Positions 48,501 to 60,945 of a stretch of DNA of 64,000 nt are shown here, one piece after another. The DNA is from Diplosphaera chodatii. Its lineage: Eukaryota > Chlorophyta > Trebouxiophyceae > Prasiolales > Stichococcaceae. Under the pieces are notes generated by a model. The model was not told where the DNA came from. It ran no database searches and saw only the letters and a program-made list of their open reading frames with translations. The stretch covers positions 124,001-188,000 of the forward strand of contig JAALGY010000032.1 in the NCBI GenBank assembly GCA_032358165.1, read 5' to 3'. How positions within the stretch are numbered: position 1 is the first letter of the stretch; each line of letters begins with the position of its first letter. Position numbers and translations under genes: made by a program.

Positions 48501-50271
48501 TGGTGGCCTGAGCCTCGAGGCCATGATTGTGGCCGTCATGAGCGTGTTCTTCGCATTTGGTGCGCCAGTCAGCATCGTCTTCATGAATTATAACACTAAT
48601 TTCCTGCGTGTGTGCCCTGCTGCATGCATGGACGGCTGCTGCTCCAGCGATGCACTCGCTCCCTGCTGATCCCAGCGACTCGACCCCTGCCCTGCATCAG
48701 TCACTGCAGCTCTATGATAATCAGCCTGTGCATCCTGCAGGCGGCCAGTTCGCATTCGTGGAGATCATCACAGCCATGCGGCGGCCGTCCCATTTTCCGC
48801 GGGCGTCCTTCATCAGCTTGTTCGTGCTGGTGTCGGCCTACTTCGCACTGGGCTCGGTTGGCTACTGGAGCCAGGTGCGCCCCTGCGACGATGCCACCTC
48901 ACATCTTGCGCCTATGACCTTTTGCTCACTGGGTCGATGTTGTCCTGCCATGCACCAGACATCCAAATCGACCTGACCGTCGCAGGGGCATGACATGACG
49001 TCAGACATCATTGTGTGGTCGCTGCCGGTGGACACTGCAGCTCGTGCTGCCGCGGCAGCGCTGCTGATGCAGGTGAGACCTCGGTGACATCACTCTGATG
49101 CGTAGGCAAGCCTGTTGGATGCAGACTCTGTGGCTCATCACAGAAGTATGCCAGTCTGCCTGCGGGGGACAGCCGGTAGCGACAGCAGAAGATGCGCGTG
49201 TGGGTAGCAGATGATTCCTGAACATCCCCCATACAGGCGCTCAGCCAGTACCTGGTCAACATCAACGTGTGGGCGCACAACATCCTGACGCTGTGCGCCC
49301 GGGCCTTCTGCTCTGAGGAGGTGCGGTGATCCTCAGGCATGACACCCTCCCTGGAGTATGCCACCCTGTCACTGCTTGTAGCCTGTGTCCGGAGTCTCTG
49401 ACTTCTCCGAGCTGATACTCGACCGCTAAGGCTGCTCGACCGTCTGACTGGGGCTATGTATCAGCAGGCGTCAAGGGGCGTGACCACAGCCGGCGACCAC
49501 GGGCGCCTGGCCTGGATGGTCACCACCGCTGCGGTGGTGGGCTACAGCCTGGCGGTGTGCGTCGCGGTGCCCTTCTTCTTCGAGCTGGTGCGTGTGGCGC
49601 AGTAGGTGCACTGGAGGCTGTGCAGCAACGCTGCCGTGTCTGTGGGCATCTTGGCAACTCGGGCAGGAGGCACACATGGGAGCACACGCTCCACTGGGCA
49701 GGCACCAGCTGTGCCAGCCATCTGCAGCTGTGCGCTCACAATCTTGTGGCGCGGCCAGAGATACCAGACGCAGCTGTTGGTGGCTCAGATACATGCTATG
49801 GATTTGGTGCAAGGCCTCTCATTGCGACATAAGTCAGAGGACATGACTTTCTGCCATGATGCGTGGTGCCTCCCTGCAGGTGGGCCTCATCACAGCGGTG
49901 ACCTACCTGACGGTGGCCCACACGCTGCCGGCGCTGTTCTGCCTGCGGCTGCTGCGCAAGAAACAGCATTGGCTGCACACCGCACTGCAGGTGACAAGCC
50001 GGGACTGAACCAAGTCTCTGGCGAGCACCAGAGTCTGTGTAGCATGTAGCCGAGAGTCCTGGACGCTGCTATCGTCAGCGTACCGTGCCTGCTGCCAGTC
50101 GAATCCTGCCAGTGCCGCCATGCGCATTTGCGCACACCGGTGCCGAGCTCACCCATGCTGAGTCTCTGGTGGGTGCAGGCAGTGCTGGTGCCGGCGTCAG
50201 TGGCGGTCAGCGGTCTGGGCACGTACGCCTCTGTGCAGCAGCTGGTCATCAAGCTGCAGCAGAAGTACTGA
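45557..50271 (+). CDS. Amino-acid permease, AAAP/SLC38 family (paralogue 2)
   Basis: Seventeen exons join in phase: 45557-45721, 45893-45956, 46070-46238, 46471-46588, 46794-46879, 47085-47146, 47321-47421, 47587-47673, 47893-47970, 48211-48318, 48463-48559, 48741-48874, 48986-49072, 49237-49320, 49468-49587, 49880-49990 and 50179-50271, 587 residues. Compared with paralogue 1 it has a longer, Ser/Pro-rich cytosolic N-terminus (ASPPGSPEFVSPRGDGSVYG). Diagnostic blocks are LSVQLGWGLWLMPYTFSRLG (TM1), VPEAVLFGDIGHAAYGTM, YSLDATRCIVIQLAATQSL, FAFVEIITAMRRPSHFP, QYLVNINVWAHNILTLC and GLITAVTYLTVAHTLPALF. From TM1 on, most intron positions and phases match paralogue 1; it has an extra intron after TM1 and another after ATQSLQ. 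The donor at 46238 is GC (CCAG|GCATGT), the only choice keeping frame. A TGTAA lies at 50588-50592, about 317 nt past the stop. Predicted proton- or sodium-coupled amino-acid carrier; substrate unknown. Confidence 0.9.
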
Positions 50272-50796
50272 CGCACCAGCAGGGCAGGCATCAGTGCTGT
50301 AGCTCAAGCTGGGTTTGAAGTGGCGGCAGCAAACCAATGGCTGGCAAGCTGTCATACGTTTGACCACAATGAACGTTGCTGCTGCTGCTGCTGCTGCTGC
50401 TGCTCTAGAATGTTGCACCGCCGTGCTGCTCAGGTTTTGCGCGCATTGCCCCATTGGCATCACATCGCATTGCACATGCATTTCCTTATTGCACTTTCGC
50501 TGAATAAATATAACACACATCACAATACATTGACTCTGCACCGAGTACATTGGTGCCAATGACTGGAGCGATACAACAAGTTAGCACTGTAAAGTCCACG
50601 GCACTCTCAAGTGCGGATCTCACTCACAAAATTGTTTGTGACATGACACGCGCGCCTGGCTTGGGACTTCTGAGCAAAAGCTGAGCACTGTAGGCACACA
50701 ACCTTGATACCTACATGCTACGTCTGCGAGCTAAGCACTACCACTGCTCCTCATCTGCATTGCTGCGCTGCATGTGCCTCATCTGTCATTGTGTCA
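50272..50796. other. Convergent intergenic region with a (TGC)n repeat
   Basis: Space between the stops of the plus-strand permease and minus-strand SET gene A. A run of about ten TGC triplets lies at 50376-50405. The TGTAA at 50588-50592 is a candidate polyadenylation signal for the permease. No coding exon recognised. Confidence 0.6.
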
Positions 50797-53583
50797 TTAC
50801 GCCATGGCGGCACTGATGCCAAACCTGCTGCTCAAGTCTTCGGTCAACAAGCCGCCGGTTTTACCCCACAGCGCTGCCCGCGCGGTGTCAGCAGCCGTTG
50901 TGTCGCCTGCAGCAGGACAATTGATGACATCAGAGTCCTGCCCAATGGCAGCTGACATCCCGCACCCTTGCAGCATTGGCGCCTGCCCTTCGCTCAACTG
51001 CTGGCGGTGGGCTGTGAGTGCCGCCGCTTGCATGCAAACATTTGCTGTACAGAGCACATGGTGAGGGTGCCTGCTCTTGGTCTGACCTGCCGCCAGCGCC
51101 TTTTGCAGCGTCGCGGCTGCAGCGGTGCGTGGGGTTGCCTGCGGCTGCGTCACCCACTCTGCGAGCAGCTGCAGGTACTGGTCCTCGCCTCTGGAAGCGA
51201 TCGCGGCATGCTCGAGAACCTTTTCGCCCCAGGGGGTGGCGCTGCCGGCGCGCGGATCCGCCAAGCAGATCCTGTGCAACCCTGGCACCGAGGCTCTGCA
51301 TGCTGATTGGGCGTTCCTCGTTCTCATACATCAAGTCCAGTACCAACTCCAAGGGGATGTGCATCCTGCGGTGTGCCAGTCTGCATGCACGGACTCAGGT
51401 CGGGGCATGGTTGACGCACAGGAAGGCGTCCCAGTGGCAGCTGGTGAGCTGGCGCGGGTCGGCAATGCCCTCCTCGCGCAGCAGCTGCAGGCGCTCCTCA
51501 ATGCCTGCACCATACACACGGCAAGCAGAGTACTTGCTGTCGAGGAGCAGTCTTCTCGGCCCTGCAGCTCATGCTAACGGCGGCCCACAACGCAGGCTGA
51601 CATGGCAAACATCGAGTTTGCTGCCAGCGTGCATGCAGCGGCGGCCGCAGCCGCAGCCACTGCTGAAGTCGTGGAGGGACTGACGCGGCTGCTTCCCAGC
51701 CTCCATCAACAGCGCTGGGTGCAGGCAGAACATTTTATGAGCTGTGCGTTTCGGCTGAGGCGCCGTGTCAAGCTCCTGCCTTTGCTCCCCTAACAGCATC
51801 TTGTCCACTGGACACAAGCTACAGCATGCAAGGCAGCCGATCCCACCCTGGAGTGCAGTGTTGAAGTCGTCGGAGAGTAGCGCCGCGCGCACGTGCCCAT
51901 CCAGAACCTTCAGCTGCAGCCGTCTCGCATCACTGGCAGCAACTGCCTCGTGCCCTGCTGCGCATGCCTGCCAAGCAAAAGGAACACACAAGTCAGTTGA
52001 CGGAGGCAGGGGCAAAAGGTTCTGTCCAGTGCCAATGTACACAAGGGCCTGGCTGTGGATACAGTGAATTGGGAGGTCGACATATATGAGTGCTGAGGGC
52101 GCCAGCTGATCAGCTCTGACTGCTTCCATAGTGGCCATGCTGTAGCAGCTGGCGAGTGCAGTTCCTCTATGTAATCGTTTTCCTGTGTGACATGCTACAG
52201 CAGATTTCATGCCTGCAGATCCTGGTGTGCTTGAGGGGAGTGCTGTTTGGCCACGGCTAGATGCACAAGGGGTGTCCACACAACCAAAGAGGACGGTTTG
52301 AAGCATTGAAAGTAGGCACCTCACAATTGCAGATGAAGTTGAAGCCGCGCTGCAGCGCCTCCTGGCGCTGAAGGCGCCGCGACGTTGTGAAGTCCTTCAG
52401 ATAGCAGATCGTAAGCTCCTGGCCGCCAGCGATCCCCGTCGCAGCACGCACAATCTACGACTGCACGCACTCAGGTGATTCACTGCGATCATCCAAGCGA
52501 GCTGCACACTGTGCAGTCGTTTGCACTTCCAGTCGTGGCGCCAGGCCGCCGATACGACCCTGACCCCAACACTCTGTTGGGCGCAAACCAGAGTCCGCTC
52601 CAGGATTGCAAAGATGTTGGCGAGAACTGTGGTGCACAGCCTCACCGCTTCATCTTCGAGGAAGTCCACGATGCATGTCGGCAGGCAGGAGTGGTTGATG
52701 CGTGATACCGTGGGGAAGACGGCCCGCCGCACGTCACCACGAGAGATATACCGGAAGCTGTTGGTGCAGAAGATGCCATACTCCTGTGTGTGTGCAGAGG
52801 GATAACACCTGAATAATTCATTGCAGAAAGCGACAGAGGACATGCACAGCTTGCGTTTAATGCATACACAGCCGGATGCACCAGACGCACGCACAAAACA
52901 CGGCTCACGGTGCTGACCTGTGGGTACTGGTCTGCAAGGCTGTTGAAATAGTTATGGGCTGGATACTCCGGCCCAGTCTGCAGAGCGGCACTGCTGGCGT
53001 GTGGGACTGGGTCCGCCCAGCTGTTGGACAACCCAAGGTATGCTGCTTGCTGCGGCTCGCTGAGGCGCTGGAACGCCTTTTGGAGCATCCACCTCTCCTC
53101 AGCTGGCATGTCTGAGACCGTCGTGAACGCGAGCAGTGACGGCTCCCGCAACAGCACTGAGCCCGCCGCAATGTCCTGTGCTGCAACCAGGGCAACGCCC
53201 TTGCCTGGGATGCCCTGCTGTTGGAATGGCGCTGCGGCATGGCCACATGTGGCAGCTCTGCTGCATGGTTCCGTACGAGATCCGTCTCTATGCAGAAGTG
53301 GCACCCGAGAAGAGGGGTATGACCTGAATGCATAATGGGGTGGTAGCTTGAGAGCATCTGCACACGGCGCAACATGCTGCATCTGCGTGATGCCGCAAGC
53401 CTCAGTTGATCGGTCTGATGGACCTCGCACATGCAAGACAGGGAGGTAGGTGAGGCGATGCTCGGATGGTGCCAAGACCCAGTGTGTTGCGGAACCTGTT
53501 TCCAGGAGCCTCTGCTGGTCATCCACTTGAAGAGAGATCAATCTTGCACACTGACTGAGATCACGTGGGTACCGTACAAGCAT
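50797..53583 (-). CDS. SET-domain protein, SMYD-like (tandem copy A)
   Basis: Putative protein-lysine methyltransferase. Exons: about 53382 (or 53583)-52918, 52783-52646, 52454-52320, 51967-51847, 51504-51420, then about 51367-50797 with unresolved introns. The SET domain is spread over exons 1-3: GIPGKGVALVAAQDIAAGSV (SET-N), FPTVSRINHSCLPTCIVDF (the NHSCxPN-type SAM and pseudoknot motif) and GGQELTICYLKDF. A short cysteine cluster (FICNCE) stands where a post-SET motif would be. No MYND zinc finger is visible. The C-terminal third is helical and divergent (GEDQYLQLLAEWVTQPQA) and ends ALWGKTGGLLTEDLSSRF. The start may be ATG 53382, which aligns with copy B, instead of the longer ATG 53583. 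Exons 4 and 5 have the same lengths (121 and 85 nt) and phases as in copy B. Confidence 0.8.
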
Positions 53584-53719
53584 ACTTTATACTGCCGAGT
53601 GTTCAATAGTGGTTTCCCCAGAGCAGCGTGGATGTGCTATTGCATGTTGGACTGCATCCAGTGTGGCATCAATCAAACGCCCCTTCCACCATCTGCCAGT
53701 ACCAACACTGCGCGTTCCC

Positions 53720-56218
53720 TCAACCCACAGACATGACGTTCCGCAGCGTGCCGCCAACTTCATCACTCCATGCTTCGCCCCACAGCTCTGACCGCGCATC
53801 ATCGGCGGCATGCTTGTCGCCTGCAGCAGAAGTGCTTGTCGACGGATGTAGCCCTAGCTGGCACAGTGAGCATCTTATTGCAGCGTGAGATGCTGACCTG
53901 GTCAGCGAGGCACGTTGCTGATAACAATGTGCGGATCTACTTGGGTTCTGACTCTGGCTGTGTACACACCATCCATACAAAATGCGGTGCTACTGACCTG
54001 CTGCCAACGCTGCTCGCAGCGCCACGGCTGCAGGAAGGTGTGCGTCCGGCGCCGTCAGAACTTCTGCCAGCCGGTCCAGGGTGCTGTCACAGTATCCCCA
54101 TGCAACGCGGGCATGCTGCTGCAGCTGGTGACCCCACCCGGCAGCATCGCCTGCGCCTGGGGCCACCGTGCAAGCTCTGCAGCAGGAACACGCGGCTGCT
54201 TGCAGATGTGCCTGCTCTGTCGTGCACCTGAACATTTCCACATTGGCCAGGGTTGTAGGGTCTTCAGGGTGCAGACCAACGCGGGCACCTGAAGGCGTCC
54301 CAGCAGCAAGTGGCATAGAAGAATGGGTTGACCACGCCCTCGCCGCGCAGCAGACGCAGCCGCTCTTCCATGCCTGCGGAACATGACAGGCATGTCACAC
54401 TCGCGTTGTGAGGTTGGCAACCAGACGGCCAGTGCTGCTAAACTGCTGCAGTGCGTCTGCAGCACAATCTCAGCCGTTTGATGCCAGCATGATTGTGCAC
54501 TGTTGCATCACGGCGGCCAGCAGCGACGAATGCAGGCAGTTCATGCACCAGTCCGTTGCGCTGCACATCAGCCGCGGACTTGCTGCATCAGACTGTGGAG
54601 CAAACCGTGTGTCATCCAGACAACCCTATGGGCACGTATTGCAACATCTGGGCTGCGTCCACCCCACCCTGCAGGGCTGGGCCGAAGTCGTCTGCCAGCA
54701 GCGCCAAGCGCACGTCGGAGTCCAGCGCCCTCAGCCGTATCCGCCTCGCATCGCTGGCGGCAGCCCCCTCCGGTGTTGTTGCACACGCCTGGCGTGCAGG
54801 TATTCAACTTACAGGCGAAGGGAACTGGACCATTATGGGCAGGCCAACTCCTCCCAATTGGCCTGCTCAGATCTTGCCTTGGCGACAAGCTGCACAGCTC
54901 AGCTGGCATTTGCTCAGAAACAGCTGATCACATGATGACTAATACCAGTTGCAGTCTGGCAGCCACAGCTGGAGCCTCAGCTATGAAGTCTGATCGATGT
55001 GCAGCAGCAAGCGTGAAACTTGCACATGGTGAAACATGTATAATGTGATACGCTGATGACCGCACAGAACACAACCAGTGGACGAAGTTCATTAACATCA
55101 TGTATTATACATTTGAGCAGAATATTTTTCACCTGACAGCCGCAATCGAACCCGAACGTGCGGCTCAGCGTGTCCTGCCGCTGCTGCCGGCCTGTGACCG
55201 TGAAAGCCTGGTAGCTGATCGTCAGCTCCTGCCCTGACGCAATATCTGCTGCTGCATGCAGAGTCTGCAAATGCCAAGATCCGGGGTTCACAAACGTTCT
55301 GCAAACGTTGTAAAAGCCATGTACTATGATGCTACACCACTAAAGACAGCAGACCGTACGGATGAAACTTTGCAACAGTCTGCAACCGCACGACATGCAT
55401 CCGGCGCATCGGTGGGACACGTATCGAGTATCTCAGCAGGGCGTAGCGCTGTGGAGATGACAGCGCGCGCGAACTCACCGCTTCAGTTTCGTGAAACCCA
55501 ACGAAGCAGTTCGGCAGGCAGGAATGGTTGGCGCGTGACATGGTTGGGAACATGCCATGACGGCCTCCCGCCTCGCCAGCATCCCCCAAGCTGAAGCTGT
55601 TGGTGCGGAAGATGCCGTACACCTGTGTATGTAGCGTTCAATGTGGTGCTCACACCGCGTGATATCTCCATCGTTCTGCCAGGTGCACAGCCGCTCTCTA
55701 CATACATGCACGGGTGGAGAAGCTCGCTGACTCGATAGCACCGTTCATCTGCAGCTTCGCCTCACTGCGCGGCTTGTGAGCAGCAGAGCAAGCGTTCTTG
55801 CCTGCGGAAACTGGTTCGGAAAGCTGTTGGCCAGCCCAAAGTATGCTGCCCGCTGCGGCTCGTTGAGGCCTTTGACTGCTGAGCTGAGTGCATCCCATTC
55901 CTCCGCGGGTGTGGCCGTGAAAGCGACCAGTGCGTCCTCAAGCAGCAGCACTGAGCCGGCGGCGATGTCCTGTGCTGCTATCAGGCCGTCGCCTTTGCCT
56001 GGGATGCTCTGTTGCTGGAATGGCGCAGCAACATGGACGTGTGCGGTGGCAGCCCTGCTGCGTGCTGTTGACCTTGCCGGTGCTCGAGTCTGGACTCTCC
56101 GACGCAGTGGTGATGGCCGATTTCCCTTGCAAGCTTCACGGGGAAGCCAGTTGTGAGAGGCTGCACCTGGCGCAGCACGCATATGCCTGTTGCAGGTGGT
56201 GCCACGACTCCCTGCCAA
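53720..56218 (-). CDS. SET-domain protein, SMYD-like (tandem copy B)
   Basis: Tandem paralogue of copy A, head to tail on the same strand. Exons: 56218-55802, 55622-55479, 55264-55133, 54788-54668, 54373-54289, then C-terminal exons to the stop at 53720 that were not resolved. The SET blocks are SIPGKGDGLIAAQDIAAGSV, FPTMSRANHSCLPNCFVGF and SGQELTISYQAF, with FGFDCGCQ where a post-SET motif would be. The key Asn-His-Ser-Cys and Tyr residues are present, so catalysis is plausible. The C-terminus (AADDARSELWGEAWSDE) aligns with copy A. Exon 1 ends at NQFPQ with a GC donor (CAG|GCAAGA), where copy A has a GT donor at the same position. The start codon lies only about 105 bp from the left end of the long inverted-repeat element, so its promoter may be within or altered by that element. 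Confidence 0.8.
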
Positions 56219-56323
56219 TCTCTACGATTTGTGCGCGTGCGCACGCCAGCAATGATGCTTCCTGAGACGATTGATGCTGCAAACATACAGTTTTCTGCTC
56301 TTGGCGTCTTTGGTGCCGATGAA

Positions 56324-56994
56324 CAGTTATGTAGTAGTACTAGTTTCATGGTCAGAGCACCCCATAAAGTCCCACTCTCACAGGCCAGTTAGGCTGTAAG
56401 GTCCCGGCTGCAGACCCGTAAAGTCCCGCTCACCAAAACGCCAACTGCAGCCAGCACACAGGGCCGCATCATGCGCTGCCACTTGCAGGTTGCTCTTTGA
56501 GACCTTGTTGACCTTCCTACAAGCGGCCGCGCCTCTCCAAGCGGCCTGCACGCGGGCATGTGCCCTGGGCACTCACCTGTGTACACCGGTCCAGCCACGG
56601 CTATAGCCGTGTGCACAGGCCACGCCCCAGAGTCTCGAAGGTGATTCGTGTGCAAGTCCTGCTTGTGCCTTCGTTTGGCGCATCGCATGCTCCGTCGTGC
56701 TGCAATTCCAGGTTTGCTTGTGGGAGCCTGTGCGCATGCATGTTGGAGCATGGCGCCTGGGAAACGGCTTTTGGAGCGCCAGCAGGCTGGGACAAATCTC
56801 CTTGCCATGCTGAATGCAGAGCGATCGCCGGCGACGGTGTGCAGACACCCTGGAGGCTGCGCCAGAGAATGGGGTGCTCGATCCAGACACCATGCAGTGC
56901 TGCCCCCACAAGCCGCCAGGGCCAGGGGCCGCAGCGACCGAGCAGCAGTAGCACTAGCCTGCAGATGTAGCATCAGCGGATGCAGCAGGCGCAG
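56324..56994 (+). repeat. Left 671-bp terminal inverted repeat
   Basis: Near-identical in reverse complement to 60946-61616. Both arms contain a long open frame (minus strand here, plus strand in the right arm), which is an expected consequence of the duplication and is not annotated as a gene. Confidence 0.92.
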
Positions 56995-59900
56995 GCATCA
57001 AAGTGGCTACCCAGGCTGAAATGAGGCGGCATCAACCTGCACAGCCTTTCAGGTGACCGGCGATGCACAGCTGCTGCACCTGCTATCAAGTGTATGATCT
57101 CTGCCGACGTGTTGCTGTACTATAACTGTAAAGGGCTCAGCTGACCTGGAAGGAGACAAGACGGAAGGCAAGGACTCTGTAGGGAGCCATGTGCACCACG
57201 GCGGCATGCATGGGTCAGCAGCATATGCTGGGATGGCTGCTTGAACGATGATCGGATGCCGCTTCATGGCACTGCCCTCACTCGTGGCCGTACCATGCCG
57301 TGCAGGCTGCAGCATTACCGCAGTGCCAGCAAAGCTGGGCAGCAGGTGCTGCTGCCGTGGACAGGCAATGCCCCTGCACCTGCTGGTGTCCCTGCATCTG
57401 GTGGTGTTCATGCAGCAGCTAGTGCGCCGCATAGAGGCAGCAGCTGCTGACAGCGGTGGCAGCTGGCATGTAGACTCCCACTCGTGGGCAGCCAGCCCCG
57501 CTCAAGGCGTGCTTGCACAAGGTTTGCAGTTCTGGCCTGCTAGGTGCCAGCGTACAGCTTGTCACTGGCCATGCTGATGTCCAGGTGGCAGAACATGTGC
57601 ATGCTGCAGCCACATGCACAGCTGTGAGCATGCAACCCTGTCAGGATGTGAAGGTCTCGCCCCACATCGCCACGCATTGCCACTAAAGAAGATATCGTTA
57701 TGTCATGATGGTCGCATGGTTCGACCGTCCAGTCTGCATCACAGCATGCACGGACAGTACATAATGTGACCTGCAATGCACGTCGTGAATGATTGACCCT
57801 ACAGCTGCGCAAAACAGTAATGCCACCACACAAGCTGACATGATCACAGTCAGCCTTATTCGGCGGCCTTGCAGGTGTCTCGTAAACCCTCTTACTGCAG
57901 GCATACATCATACGACATCCTGCGCGTGATCGTGAGCGGTCTGCCTCCCGTGCATCCCTCTTCTTCCGGACACAGGAAGCTAGCATGCTCATCAAGTGAC
58001 TTGTATGAACATGGACGAAGATTGTCAGCACCCAGAGATGGCAGGTGCTCAGCCTGCCAGCGCCCATCCTGCGCAGTTGGAAGTGCTGCACCATCAGTGA
58101 AGTCACAGCTGTTGATTGGTAGGTCACCCTGCTCATCATGCAGCACCTGCACCAACATGGCAGGCATGAGGGTGGTACAGGCATTGCTGGAGGACTTGGT
58201 GCCGCCCCGGAGATGCTATGCTGCACAGCTGCGCATGATATCCACTAGATGGTGTTGCGTGCTGCGCTGTCTGCTATACAACGGGTGGCTGCATGCTATA
58301 TATGCCACTGCAGCATAGCGCTGTTTGATATCTCAGTGGAGCGCCATGGGGTCTCTATACGTTTTTGCAGTTATACTGATCCACGCATGTGTTGCACTGG
58401 AAGTTCACGCACCCGCCGCTTACCGTAGGTGCAGCATTCCTGCTCGGCAGCATTGTTGCCAGCACATTCACATCCGGGGTGGTGCAAACGACAAGTGGAG
58501 CCAGATATCTCCTTCGAGTTGATGAGCCAGCACAATGTACGCCACACAATCAGGGCTGGTTTACACGTGGTGCGCAACATGCATGCATATGGTCGATAAC
58601 AACGTACAGTGGGTTTGAGGCATTGTCTGCGTATGTGTCTCAAGCATGCTGAACTGGTCGCTACTGCAGATGGAGCACTGAACACTCGTGTACCTTATCA
58701 GGAAGACACCTCGTTCTGCTGCAGATGCATGGGGAGTGCACATGGCGGCAGCAGTGCTATCGCTGGCATCCCTGGCAAGCGGTGGTGGGCCGTCAGGGCG
58801 CAGCGCATCACCGAAAGCAGTCCACCTATATGCTCTGTGCTGCCGGTAATGGCCCATGGTACAGGTGAGAGCGTGTGACTGCCTGAACTCACACGCACCG
58901 CACCTTGAGCACGTTTGTATGCCCCCATGGACTCTGTGCTGTTTGCATAATATAAAGACACGGATGGAAGATGGACTCCAGACGCTGGGACAAACTTGTC
59001 ACGACCATGCAGGTTTCGAGACACCGCGCACTGACCCTCGCGTCAGACCACTGCTCGATTAGTTTGGCAGCAGAGAATGCAAGAGCGGCGGGCGCACATG
59101 GCACCGACAGCAGCGGAATTCCACAGATCTTATAGATTGACGACTTGCCCGGCAACTGCCAGGCACGATGTTTCTCATGCATTGTATGGCTGTGTAGTAT
59201 GTGGCACCGGGCGCTTCACAGCAAGTCGAGCATGGAGTCATGGGGCGACGTTCTGCCACTATAAATAAAGGTGATGCGCTCTCTGTATGCTGCAGGCTCA
59301 TTGGCAAGGTAGCGCCACCCGCCACCTATGGTATATCTCAGCCAGGAGTTTCGTTTTGCCTTCTACAGTGCAACATGCAGTGCTCGGCAACCAGCCGTAG
59401 ACATCCAGCGCCCATGGGGTGACTGGTGATGCAAGAAGTGAGCACCTTCCAGCTCGTGGCAGCCCACATAGAACTGTCGTGGGACTGCATGTGACCGTCC
59501 GTGAACTCAGCAACAGGTGATCAATGCTTTGCTGACCATTTGCAGGGTTGATGACGCGCCCACCAATACATATCAGGAGGCATTGTCGGCAGTGATCCAG
59601 ACACTCAGGACTCGACCCATCGATGGATTTGCACTGCACTTCCCTGCATAAGGGTGCAAATGGCTGTGAGACATTGCCCTCTGCTGAGGTGAGCGCTCGC
59701 TGATGAAGTGTGTCACCTAGTCTCTCCTCAGTTTGTGCACGCTCGTGTGAGTGCCAACAGTGCTGTTGTTGCTCTGCAGATTACGAAGAGAGGCCCGCAT
59801 GGCTGGTGAACCGACAGCATGCACAAATGCTGGCCCTGCAGGTGGCTACTTTAGACAGTTTCGCTTTTCAGGTTGCATGCTCAACTGTCATGGTGCTGGA

Positions 59901-60945
59901 GTGCAAGAGGCGCTGATGGCTCATGCTGCTTGACATCTCATGGTCCACCCGCGAGGCAGTGGGGCTGTGCAAGCACACGGCTGTACTGGGCAGCAGATCA
60001 TCACATGAGGAGCCATAGATGGCCTGAAACCATGATGCCACGAGTGCAAATGGGCCTACATTGGGTTCACCCCGCAGATCAATGTGAGGCCTGGCACATG
60101 CTTGGCATTATCGAGTGTCACTGTGATGCACAACGTGTGACAGCCTGTTATCTAAAGGCACACGTTGGTTGTTGCATGTCAAGGGCACATCGCCACCGCA
60201 GCTGCGCAGATGGCAGCTGTAATATACTGTACATGAGGCAATGCAAATATGGCTACCAGCCATCAGCACCAGACTCTGGGCATGCTGCACTGCTGCTTTA
60301 AGGTCTGGCAGTGCCCTGCTTATGACAGCCTTGTTGCAGAGGCACTTTGTGACAGATGCTAGTACTGGAGCAACGAATGTCGACGTTGTGCACACACGCC
60401 ACTCCTGACGCCATGCTGCAGCCCAGGCTGCTGGTAAAGCACCTTCCTGCAGGCGTCTATGCTGCAGCTTGCAGCGGCACATCCGTACGCTTGCAACGCT
60501 ACTTCTGCGGCAAATACTCGGGCTATAGTGCAGCCTGCAAGGGCATGTCCCTCTGCTTAGTGACACTGCTTTGGCGACAGATGCTCGGGCCAAAAACGTA
60601 GAAGGGGGTTGGAAACGAGCATAGCAGGCAGGTTCAGCTGCACATCCACGCAGATCGCGCACCTTCAGTGTGCTTTGCGGGGCCTGACTGGCCACAGATA
60701 GGCGTTGGGAGTCTGAGGAGGCCAATTTGCAATGGCCGCAGCATGCGCTTTCCATGCAAAACGCCTAGCTGTCACCTGCTTGCGTTGGCGTTTCCCCAGT
60801 CTTCCAAGGTTGATCTCAGGGCAACACAGAATTAGATTATGATCTCAGTGCTGACACTGCTTTGCATACAGAGGGCAAAACAGCACCTGCTTGATTGTTG
60901 AGTGCACGCGGCACCACAAGAAGTGCATCGTCATGTGCTGCCCAG
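56995..60945. other. Interior of the long inverted-repeat element
   Basis: About 3.95 kb without a recognised gene. A few plus-strand pieces look exon-like: 59006-59130 (ends SIPQIL-type stop; contains SLAAENARAAGAHGTD), about 59547-59652 (TYQEALSAVIQTLRTRP), and 59780-59841, flanked by a CTGCAG acceptor and a CAG|GTGGCT donor (YEERPAWLVNRQHAQML). They could be remnants of a captured cellular gene. They could not be chained in phase, so no CDS is called. Confidence 0.4.

Noticed and set aside
50376..50405. Poly-Ala or poly-Leu coding repeat
   Set aside because: The (TGC)n run is in the convergent intergenic region with no exon around it; treated as a microsatellite.
56389..56973. Long minus-strand open frame (and its identical partner at 60895-61551 on plus)
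   Set aside because: The two frames are the two arms of the inverted repeat read outward from the inner end of each arm. They have low-complexity composition and no domain; the same arm also stays open in other frames, so openness is not evidence of coding.
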